A stretch of DNA of 64,000 nucleotides from an uncultured Eubacteriales bacterium. Its GTDB lineage: Bacteria > Bacillota > Clostridia > Saccharofermentanales > Fastidiosipilaceae. The notes beneath the pieces were generated by a model that saw only the letters and a list, made by a program, of their open reading frames with translations, searched no databases and was not told the origin of the DNA. Location: NCBI GenBank assembly GCA_902373515.1, contig CABKML010000001.1:1-64000 (forward strand), read 5' to 3'. Positions 16,484-25,900 of this stretch are shown here, one piece after another. Position 1 is the first letter of the stretch; the number at the start of each line of letters is the position of its first letter. The position numbers and the translations under genes were made by a program.

Positions 16484-17850
16484 CCGATTTCAGTTTGAGC
16501 TACTTGGAAACTCAAGAAGCTACATTAAAGAATATTAATTTACACATTAAAGCCGGTGAAGCGGTGCTGTTGACCGGTCAAAGCGGTTCGGGCAAATCTT
16601 CTCTCATCCAGGCGATTAACGGTTTGGCGCTGCATTATAATCACGCTGCCTGTCAGGGACAGCTGACCATTGCCGGTAAAGATGTCGAAACTTTACCCCT
16701 GTACGCTATCTCCCGCCTGGTTGCCAGCGTCTTTCAAAATCCCGGGACTTCTTTTTTCAACGTCAATACCACGATGGAATTGGTCTTTTTTCTGGAAAAT
16801 ATGGGGATACCTAAGGCGGAAATGGACCGGCGGCTGCAGGCGCTGTTAGCCGTTTTCCCCATTGAACATTTGTTGAATCGCGATATTTTCGCCTTATCCG
16901 GCGGTGAAAGGCAGTTTTTGGCAATAGCGGCCGCTTATATTACCGGCTCACCTTTAATTGTCCTCGATGAACCGTCAGCCAATTTGGATGTGCCTTCGAT
17001 TGATAAGTTGGCTAATTTATTAAAGATCCTGAAAGCTGAGGGGGTCAGTCTCCTACTGGCCGAACATCGACTTTACTACGCTATGGATATTGTCGATCGG
17101 GTTGTCGTTTTGCAAAAAGGCGAAATTATCCTTGATTGGCCGATTGCGAAGTTCCTAGCGGCCGCACCGGAAAAGTTGCGCGCCTTGGGTTTACGGACAC
17201 GGGAAAGAGTCAAGCTCGTCGCCAAAGATCCTGTGCAGGACGGGCCGTGGACAATCGACCGACTCAATTTGAAATTTAAAGCGGATCACGGTCTGCAAAT
17301 GCAGGTTGTTAAGCTGCAGGAAAAGCAAATTTACGGGATTGTCGGGCCTAACGGTTTAGGTAAATCTTCTTTTTTGCGCCTGCTTATGGGCTTGGAAAAA
17401 GGGGCGGATTTGTCTTACAAAGGTCAGTCTCTTTCTCGCCGGCAGCGCCGCCGCTCATCCGCCTGGGTGATGCAGGAAGTCTGTCATCAATTTTTCACCG
17501 ATGAAGTCGGCAAAGAAATAGTTTACGGGCTGCGCAATAAGCAGGCACCTGAAATTACAAGAACACTGACGCAGTTGGACTTGAACGACTTGCTTGAACG
17601 GCATCCGCTCAGTCTCTCAGGCGGGCAACAGCAACGTTTGGCGATTGCCTGTGCCCTTTCAAGCGACCGCCCTTTAGTCTTTATGGATGAGCCGACAAGC
17701 GGTATGGACTATGCGCATATGGCGGATATTTCGGCTTTAATCCGCAGTCGGCGCGAGGAAAAATCGCTGATTATGCTGGTTTCGCACGACATTGAGTTTT
17801 TGAACATGACAGTTGATCAGATTATAGATTTGCGCAACTATGCTTTTTAA
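16471..17850 (+). CDS. ECF transporter fused double ATPase (EcfA-EcfA')
   Basis: A 459-residue protein with two ABC ATPase domains in one chain. Domain 1 has Walker A GQSGSGKSS (about residues 35-43), signature LSGGERQFLAIAAA and Walker B LIVLDEPSANLD. Domain 2 has Walker A GPNGLGKSS (about 290-298), signature LSGGQQQRLAIACAL and Walker B LVFMDEPTSGMD. Most ECF systems use two separate genes, though fused forms are known in Firmicutes. It starts at GTG 16471, six bases after GGAGG. As it is encoded with one S and one T component it may be a dedicated (group I) module. Confidence 0.92.
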   Translation: MLKLTDFSLSYLETQEATLKNINLHIKAGEAVLLTGQSGSGKSSLIQAINGLALHYNHAACQGQLTIAGKDVETLPLYAISRLVASVFQNPGTSFFNVNTTMELVFFLENMGIPKAEMDRRLQALLAVFPIEHLLNRDIFALSGGERQFLAIAAAYITGSPLIVLDEPSANLDVPSIDKLANLLKILKAEGVSLLLAEHRLYYAMDIVDRVVVLQKGEIILDWPIAKFLAAAPEKLRALGLRTRERVKLVAKDPVQDGPWTIDRLNLKFKADHGLQMQVVKLQEKQIYGIVGPNGLGKSSFLRLLMGLEKGADLSYKGQSLSRRQRRRSSAWVMQEVCHQFFTDEVGKEIVYGLRNKQAPEITRTLTQLDLNDLLERHPLSLSGGQQQRLAIACALSSDRPLVFMDEPTSGMDYAHMADISALIRSRREEKSLIMLVSHDIEFLNMTVDQIIDLRNYAF

Positions 17851-17861
17851 GCGCAAAGCTT

Positions 17862-17900
17862 GAAAATAAAAGCGGCCAAGATTTGTGACTTAGCCGCTTT
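17862..17900 (-). terminator. Bidirectional terminator between convergent operons
   Basis: AAAGCGGC (17869-17876) pairs with GCCGCTTT (17893-17900). On the minus strand TTTTATTTTC follows, a fair T-run. On the plus strand only a few T follow, so it may end the ECF transcript less well. Confidence 0.65.
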
Positions 17901-17905
17901 GGTAT

Positions 17906-18047
17906 TTAGATTAAATTCACCAAATTAGTACACTCATCAAGGCCTGTTACAGAAAGTATTGCTCCTCCAGCATAAGTCAATGCTTCTGTTAAACATGGCT
18001 ATAGCCATAGCTCTAACACCACCGGCTGCTTTTACTAGAGCTTTCAC
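17906..18047 (-). pseudogene. Tiny bacteriocin-like peptide gene, apparently frameshifted
   Basis: A strong GGAGG (18058-18062) precedes GTG 18047, which opens MKALVKAAGGVRAMAIAM and then ends in an unpromising tail at 17937 (36 residues). The next frame, open from just after its stop inside a 14-bp palindrome (17995-18008), reads CLTEALTYAGGAILSVTG and continues to a stop at 17906. That part is Gly/Ala-rich and amphipathic and looks like genuine coding sequence. Joined by one base change they give a peptide of about 46 residues. It starts four bases after the stop of the membrane protein gene. A small hydrophobic antimicrobial peptide is my best guess; no family match is claimed. Confidence 0.45.
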
Positions 18048-18051
18048 ACCT

Positions 18052-18369
18052 TTATTTCCTCCAAATTTTTATTTGATTCATTAATATATATATGTACAGT
18101 AAAGAAATTACAATACACATCACTATTGATAATTTTAAATTTTCTATTTTTAATACTTTCATCGCAAAGAGAGAAATTATCATTAAAACTTGAATTATAG
18201 AATCTCTACTTTTTGATTTATAATCTTTCAATATGACATTAGATAATATGAATCCTATTGTTAGTAGTGAAAAAGACAAATAAAAATAGTCTTTATTAAC
18301 AATAGAAAGTATCCCTATTATCGTAAATATCATCATACATAAAATCCAAATACCTTTTTCTTTAAACAT
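18052..18369 (-). CDS. Small four-helix membrane protein, AT-rich, unknown
   Basis: About 105 residues starting MFKEKGIWILCMMIF, with four predicted membrane segments and short charged loops (KDYKSKSRDS in the middle), ending in a basic tail NQIKIWRK. Not recognised. I choose ATG 18369, six bases after GAGG; TTG 18396 (after GGGAG) and ATG 18381 are alternatives, and the open frame runs back to 18432 across the end of the lipoprotein gene. Codon use is strikingly AT-rich (AAA, ATA, TTA) next to GC-balanced neighbours, which suggests transfer. Together with the tiny peptide behind it, it could be an immunity or transport partner. Confidence 0.6.
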   Translation of the reverse strand: MFKEKGIWILCMMIFTIIGILSIVNKDYFYLSFSLLTIGFILSNVILKDYKSKSRDSIIQVLMIISLFAMKVLKIENLKLSIVMCIVISLLYIYILMNQIKIWRK

Positions 18370-18428
18370 ACCTTCCCTCATAAAGTAACATTCCAATTTG
18401 ACCGCTCCCAGGGAATCCGTAAAGAGCC

Positions 18429-19796
18429 TCAATTCTGTAACCAGGAATCAATGACATCGCTGAGTACGGGCGCTACTTTATTACAATATTCCGGATCTTC
18501 CACCACAACATGGCCCTTTTGCACCCACCAATCGATACCACGGTCGTTTTTGGCGGGATAAATTAATTTACCGTCTTTTTCGCCGTCTTTGCTGTGATCC
18601 TGATTAATTGCAGGATTGGACGCATAAGAACCGATATCTTTACCCCAGGCTCTAAAGCCCTCTTTGTAAGTCGTCATGTAAGCAATAAACGCACAGGCTG
18701 TCCACGGCAGCGGGGAAGTTTTCGGAATCATCAAATAATTCTTAAATGTGTAGCCGCCGATACCCTGATAATCATCCTGATAGGCTGCGACAGTGACATT
18801 CTTGACGGACGATTCATCCGACTCTTGGACCGAGCGCAATTTGGAATAAACTAAAAGTCCGCTTTCAGCCCCGGCCGATTTACTGACCAGTTTGGCACAT
18901 ATAGGGCCGTCGTCCGTAACTTTATTATATTGATTGCACCACAATTTGACCCAAGCCAGACCGTAAGCGGCATTCTGCGCGGTCAAGCCCAAATCCTTGG
19001 CTTCCTTTTCCATCGCCTTGATAGTCGGGGCAAAATAAGCTTTCTGCTCCTCGCTTAACTTCTCATAAGCTTCCTTCACCAAGGTAGAATACTTTTCACT
19101 TGTCAGCATATACAGGAAAATTTTGCCGATAGTTTCACTGTTGACGCCCATAAACATCGGGTGCTTATCTTTTTGCACAAAATCCCAGAAGTTCTTATAC
19201 TTTTCGTTTCCCTGATTGTTAAACATAAAGCACTTGACCACGGTCAATAAATTCAAGAAGGGCTTGCCGTCGCCTGCCAAATTCACGCCGGCGGCCTGAG
19301 CGAAATCATGCGGAATATAATTCAAAAGCAGCCCGGTATCGAACATTTTGCTTTTAACTTGATTGCCGTCAGTCAACATCGTCATGGAATACGTGCCTTT
19401 GTCGCCGCGGATATCGGCTTTGAGGGCTTCGAATATGGAGTTGTTCTTCGGTTGCGACCAGGCAATTTTGCCGCTGAAATCCGGTTTTATTTTCTGTAAT
19501 TCTTTAATAAATTCTTCGGCCGCATTTTTGCCGCGACTGGAAGTGCCGATACCGTACATGGTTTTGCCGTCCAACTCTGCCGCCGCTTTCTTGAACAATT
19601 CCACATTGCTCATGGTCTGCGCCTGCTTAATAACTTCCACCGGCGACAACGCGGCAACTTCTGTCGCAGTTGAGGAGGTCGCAGTCGATGACGGTGCCGA
19701 GGCGGCAGGCGGTGTTGTGCTCCGACTGCAGCTTGTTGCCAAAAGGAGGCTGAGACTTAAAGAGGCAGCGAGGATACGGGATGATAACTTATTCAT
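18429..19796 (-). CDS. ABC importer substrate-binding lipoprotein (copy 2)
   Basis: A 455-residue paralogue of the protein at 13502-14836, alike nearly throughout (shared AWSQPKNNSIFEAL, NYIPHDFAQA, PMFMGVNSE, LTSEKYS, WVKLWCNQYN, PKTSPLPWTACAFI). The signal peptide ends at LLATSC, lipid-anchored cysteine 23. A Ser/Thr/Ala/Pro-rich spacer follows. It has its own strong promoter (19861-19889) and an AAGGAG ribosome binding site. No permease or ATPase gene is next to it, so it probably shares the importer at 9942-13411 and may widen or change its ligand range. Ligand unknown. Confidence 0.9.
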   Translation of the reverse strand: MNKLSSRILAASLSLSLLLATSCSRSTTPPAASAPSSTATSSTATEVAALSPVEVIKQAQTMSNVELFKKAAAELDGKTMYGIGTSSRGKNAAEEFIKELQKIKPDFSGKIAWSQPKNNSIFEALKADIRGDKGTYSMTMLTDGNQVKSKMFDTGLLLNYIPHDFAQAAGVNLAGDGKPFLNLLTVVKCFMFNNQGNEKYKNFWDFVQKDKHPMFMGVNSETIGKIFLYMLTSEKYSTLVKEAYEKLSEEQKAYFAPTIKAMEKEAKDLGLTAQNAAYGLAWVKLWCNQYNKVTDDGPICAKLVSKSAGAESGLLVYSKLRSVQESDESSVKNVTVAAYQDDYQGIGGYTFKNYLMIPKTSPLPWTACAFIAYMTTYKEGFRAWGKDIGSYASNPAINQDHSKDGEKDGKLIYPAKNDRGIDWWVQKGHVVVEDPEYCNKVAPVLSDVIDSWLQN

Positions 19797-19860
19797 AATT
19801 TTCTCCTTGTATTTATCCGGTTTAATATTGGCTATTTTTTACTAAATAGCTCTTAATTTC

Positions 19861-19889
19861 ATTATACCTAATAAATGAAAAATAGCCAA
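19861..19889 (-). promoter_or_regulatory. Promoter of the second binding-lipoprotein gene
   Basis: Leftward TTGGCT (19889-19884), a 17-base spacer and a perfect TATAAT (19866-19861), about 65 bases before the ATG. Confidence 0.75.
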
Positions 19890-19930
19890 AGCCCCGTACA
19901 AGTCCGCAAAAGTCGCTGCATCCTGGCAAT

Positions 19931-19966
19931 AAAAAAGCGGTACAAACGTTTCAGCGCTTGTACCGC
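19931..19966 (-). terminator. Terminator of the giant surface protein gene
   Basis: GCGGTACAA (19937-19945) pairs with TTGTACCGC (19958-19966), followed on the minus strand by TTTTTTATT, 16 bases after the stop codon. Confidence 0.92.
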
Positions 19967-19981
19967 CTGTGCTTGCGAACG

Positions 19982-22900
19982 TTAATTGCGTTTGCGTTTA
20001 CGATAGCGCAACGTCAACAGAGCAATTAATACTAAAGGCAACAACCCGTTGATGACTTTAGTTTCACCGGTCTTGGTGACTACGGGTTTATTGGATTGAT
20101 GTTCCCCGTTTTGTCGTCTCACCTGTTCGCTGCGGCTGATAGAGTGCTTGTCAATTTTAATGAAGGGGCGATAGTTCTCCGAAAGTTTACGGTTAGTAAT
20201 TTGCAAACCTTTTTCTTCCTTCTTGAACTTCTTCGGGGTAAAGTCTTTACCGTCTTTATCCGTCTCCTTAACACTGAAAATGTAAGGTCTGCCCTGTAAG
20301 TCGGTAGCCGTTAATTGTTGCCACTCAACTTCAGTTAAGCCGTCTTTCAGCTCTTTAATTGCAGCTTCCTGTTCCGGCACGGCCTCCGCCGCTCCGCCTT
20401 CTACCTGACGATAAAGTTTGAACCAGATAGTCGGCAATTTATCTTTCTGCCCGACCCAAACTTTCTTCGCTTTCGCCTTTGCATTTTTCGGCGGAATATA
20501 AGTGTTGGTTACCGTCAAGCCTTCTTCTTTCTTTTGGTAGTTCTCCGGTACGAAATCGTTGCCCTGAGCATCTACTTCTTTGACGCTGAAAGTGTACGGG
20601 TTGGCAGCGGCATCAGTCTTCGTTAATTTGTTCCAAAGCACTTCTGTTGTGCCCGACTTTAATTCTTTGATCGGCGCTTCCTGCTCCGGCACGGCCTCCA
20701 CGGCTTTGCCCTCAATTTGCCGGTAAAGTTTCAAGTAAATTGTCGGACGGTCAGCAGGTCCGTTCACCCACGTCTTGGTCGCTTTGGCTGCGCCGTCTGT
20801 CGGGGCGACATAGGTGTTGGTCACTTCCAGAGCGTTTTCCGTTTTCTTATAATTCTCCGGTTCATAATCCTTTCCCTGTGCGTCTACTTCTTTGACACTG
20901 AAGGTATAAGGATTACCGTCCTGATCCGTCAAAGTCAAATTCTGCCATTCCACTTCTGCAACTCCGTTAGCTAACTCTTTAATCGGAGCTTCGGCTGTCG
21001 GCACTTCTTCAAGTTCGCCCGTGCCTGCCTGACGGTACAGCTTGAAGTGAACTGTCGGGTGGACTGAGCTGCCGCCTACCCACTTTTTGACCGCCTTGAC
21101 AGTTTTGTTCTTCGCCGGCGTATAAGTGTTGGTAACGTTGATCGTGCCTGCAATTACCGGGACGTCATTGTTATTTCCGGCCGCAGCAGCTACCGGTTCA
21201 GCTATAGTTGTCTCACTTACAGTCGGTGTGAACAGGGCGGTATTTTCGCCTTCCATCTGCTCGCTGACCGTATATTGCCACTTTTGCCAACTGTGCGTGG
21301 TTTGATCGTAATAATCATAATCCAAGTCGTTAAACTGCGCCCGTAAGGTTAAAGCATCAGCCTGCGGTACCTGTTGTAATTCAGCCACTGCGTTAACTGT
21401 ATTATCTACAACACCGGCGGCATTTTTTCTAATCAGGTTAACCTTGAAAGTCGGTAACGGTGTCAATTTGCTGCCGCCGACAAAGGCTTTATTGACCGTC
21501 AGCTGCACTTTGGCCGGTTCAATCCGGCTGTTGACCACCTGCAGCGGTTGAGCCAGAACTTCCTGCTTGTTTTCTTCCTGCACCGTAATCTTCGGCGAAC
21601 CGTCGGCAGAATTGTCATCTTTGGCGACTGTCACCAACCAGACGGTCTTCTCCGGCTCCAAGCCGAACCAAGCGCCGTTTTCCTGCACCGATTTACCGTT
21701 TATCTTCGCTTCGCTGTTATCAGTTTCAGTCAGTTTATAAACGCCCACCGGCAAATCTGTGAAAGCTATATTGCCCTGCGCATCCGTTTTAGCTGTAGCG
21801 TGCGGCAAATATAAGGGGCCGATAAGTTGTTTTTTCAAGGTGAACTCAACATCCTGCAAAGCATTGCCCTGCTCATCCTGCTTATGTAAGCTGAATGTGC
21901 CTGTCTGCAATTTATTGGTAAATGTATAAGTCTGTTCCTTATTGTCGGTGATTTTTATTTCGACATTTTTCGCCTTTTCATCAATAACATAACCCTTATT
22001 AGTCTCAACTTCGTTCAGGACATAAGTGCTGCCGATAGCCAGATTGCTGAATTGCAACTGACCGAAATCGTCCGTCACTGCTGTTTGTACCTGATCCGTA
22101 TCTTTCAAAGTTAAGGTAAACTTGACACCCGCCAAAGGATTGCCGTTTTCTGTCTGTTTCACCACTTTGATGCTGCCGGCGATTTTCCGGTTTTTCCAAG
22201 TATAGTTAAGTTGACCGTTAAACGCCGGTTGGTTACTCAAACCCGGTAAGTCGATAACTTGGACTTTGTCGGGCGTAATTTCGCTGTAACCGGCCGGGAC
22301 CTGCGTCTCCTTCACGGAATACTGCTTGCTCGTATCGAAAGCGGCATATTGGAAGTTAACTTGTCCCTGCTCGTCCGAAGTTGCCGTTTCCAACGGTGTA
22401 CCTTCAGCCTGTGCATTCTCATACAGTGAGAATTGAGCTTTGCTGACCGGCGTGACGCCGTCTTCTTCCGTCTTCTGCAGATGGAGTTGAACTTTCGGAT
22501 TGACAACTTTCAAAGATAAATAGGTTAAATCGTCAGCCTGCGTGGTGAAGCGGAAAGGCTTAAAGTTATTGAGATAACCTATCTTGCCGGCTGTTTCTCT
22601 AACTTCAAAAGTTTTCGCGCTCGATTGTACCTGATCGCCGGTCTTCGTCACGGCAAAATCTTCAAAGCTCAATTTACCTTCAGCGTTCGTTGTCTTTTTC
22701 GCGACCAAAGTCTCGCTGTTGTTCGCCCCGATCTCATATAAGGAGAATTCCGTGTCACTTAAAGGATTGTCCGCCTCATCGGTCTTCAAAAGGTCGATTC
22801 TGTTAGTGTTGTGTTCCGGATAATTCGGGAAAACAACATAATTATTGTTGGACGTTCTGTTGGCAACAGAAATAACGCCGCGGGCGTTGACCCGTACCGG

Positions 22901-25900
22901 TATTCTGTTCTGTGTTGCGGCATTGACATAAGGGCTGTAACTTTGCGGTGTCTGCGGTTCGGCCAGATAGTAATCCTTATCTACCTGCAGATCTTTGAAA
23001 GTCACCTGACCTTCGGCATTGCTCGTCTGCTCGTCCACTATCGTTCCCTGCTCATCCTGCAGCTGCAACTTCACGCCTTGCAGATGTTTTCCGGATGTAA
23101 GCGTCAAACTTTCAAGTGCCTGCTTCGACTTCTCCTGCTCTTTCAAATTGAACAAAGCAAGTTTATAAACGTGCAAAACAGCCTTGTCGTTCTTAATCGT
23201 ACCTAAATCTACTTTTTGCTCCTTGCTGCCGTTGTTAGTGAAGCGAATTTCCTGATCTTGAATCGGCTGCAAGCTGTTCCGCGGCGCAATTTCCTTCAAA
23301 GTATAAGGATATTTATCGCCGAACAACGGTAAATTGCTGAAGCGAACCAGACCCGTCTCGCTTGAGCTTGCCCGGACTTTAACTTGATATTTGCCCGCCG
23401 GACCGCCTGTAACTTCAAAGGTCGTATACGGCAACGGTTCACCGTCGGCATCTACTTTGTAAAATTCAATGCTGCCTGTAAGTTGGGTCAACAATTCCTG
23501 GCGATTGATTTTACGGTTGTCAACTTCAACTTCAATCAAGTTATTCTCGCCTTTAGCAATATCTTCACCTTTAACAAGGGTGAATTTTTTGTCAATAACA
23601 TGGTCCGGTGTCGTTGATGTTTCTTCCAGGATGTAGTCTCTGTTTAAGGCCAAATTATCGAAAACGATATTACCGTTTTCGTCGGTTTTCATCTCCGTCT
23701 GCGCTACACCGTTAATCATATAGGAAACCGGTTCGTTGTACACCTGCAGGCCGTCGAGCGTTTTGATTTTATCGGCAGGGTCGACATTGTTGATCGCCGT
23801 TTTCCACAATTTGAAGGTGACGCCGGCCAAAGCGTTTTTCGCCGTCGGATCGACGTTATGCATATCATTGACGGATTTTTTGCACAATCTGATAAGGCCG
23901 CGGGGCGATTCCATCGTGGCCGATACGGCATTGCCTTCGACGAAGACATTGCTGCCGACAGCATGGTAGGAATAAGTATTAACGGCATGCTGATTGTCGA
24001 AGACATAATCTTTATTCAGCGGTGCCTGCATCGGGACATAGAAGTTCCGCTCCGTATGCGCCTCGATAGCTTTGCCCGGTTTGCTGCAAATTCTGAAAGC
24101 CGTAACTTTGGAGTAGTCGCCGCCTAATTGGGCTGCCGTTTGCCAAAGCGCCTGATTGCTGACAACCGTGAAAGGATCTTGGCTCTTCAAATTCTTCACA
24201 TCGGTTGTGGTGTAATAAACATCATAATCATCGGCGTGCGTCGGATCGAAAGTAATCGGTCCGGTTAACTTCATTCTGCCTGTCTGTCTTTGGCCTTGAC
24301 GGTCAATACCGGAAAGCAAAGTTCCGCGCGGCACATATTCATCTTTGCTGTTCTTAACAATACGTGTATCGTCGTTATAAGGCAGAACATCGTAAATCTC
24401 GACACCCGGCGCACTGCTGTCTACCGGATTGAGAATTTGCAGACGATATTGGAATTTCTGCTCACTTTTCAAGGTAGCGGCCAACGGGTTCCAACTTAAG
24501 TCCGTGTCGGATTTAATGTATTTGTAGCCTCTCAACTCGCTGCCCAAAAGTACCGGGAATTTAGCATTGGCCTGCAAGACCCGCTTAGCGTCGGCAAAGT
24601 ACTTAAAGTTCGTCGGATTATCACCCGTCTCCCAAACGGAGCTGCCTTGTGCCGTCAAATAGGCATCATTGACGTAGCCGTCGTCTTTCGTCACCAAATC
24701 CGTCGTCGTCACTGCCGTGATATCGACAAAAGGCGTACGCTGTTCCTCCATATCTTTGCCGCCGGGATTGTACGAGTCGGCTTCAATAATAATGGCTTTA
24801 CGGCCGGTATTCTCGAAATTCTCCTCGATCCGATACGTCGGATTAACTGCTCGGGTCCGGAAATTGCGGGTAAATTCAACCTGCAGCGGATTGACATACG
24901 GCGGCAGCAAATCCAGAGCCTTGAATTTTTGCAAGGTTCTCTCCTGCGGTTTCACAGTTACCAGAATCAACTGGTAGTGCAAAGTTTCGTTTCGATCTCT
25001 CTGTTTGTCCTGATTTTCCAAAGTTTTGATTAAATTGACCCGTTCTTCCCACGGCAGAATACAAATACGTTCCGATTCATCCGCGGCAGTCAGTTCTTTT
25101 TCCTGCGGGTCGGTATTGGTATACGTCATACTATTTACAGCAACTTTGCTATAGAAGGTATTTTTATCCGACCGACCGTCACTATCCGTATCTTTACTGT
25201 CGAACTGCGACTTGTCCGGCTCTCTTAAGCGGGTATAAATCGGGAAAGCGAAAGACGATTGACCTTGCGGATTGTTGTTCTCGATTCTGCCGATTAATTC
25301 CAGTTTCAAGCTGCGGGTTTTCGCCGACAATTCCGGACTGAAGTCGAAACGGTCGCCGTAAATTGTGCCTTCAAACAGCTTGTCGCCGCCGTTATTGTCT
25401 TCACTATATAAAGTAAGTTTCGCCTGTTTGAATTCCGCCGGGATTTGAATCCCGCTGTAGCGCATTCTGGCATCCAAACCGTAATCGTTGATAACCGGAT
25501 TGTGCAAATTGCAGGCATCGGCCTGAACCTGTACAGCCCAGATAAATTCCTTATGTCGATCCGCTTCACTGTCATAGAAAACATTCTCATAGTGTGAATT
25601 TGTGTATTTGCTGATACTTCTTTCCGGTGAATACCAATCTCTCTCGGAGTTACGATAGTTATACGTAGCATGTCTCGGTCCTTCGGGCAGCGACAGAATG
25701 TTCAAGCTGCTATCACCGGCTGTAGCCAGACAACGTTTCAGAATGTGAATACCGTTCCCATGGGTATCCTGCGGCTTTTTCGGATCAATCGGTGTCGGTG
25801 TCTCCGGCCCGGCGATAATATTGCCGCTAACATCGTCATTGCAGGCAATTTCCTCTTCCGGTTCAAACTTAGTTTGCTCTCCCACCAGTTTCTTCTCGGC

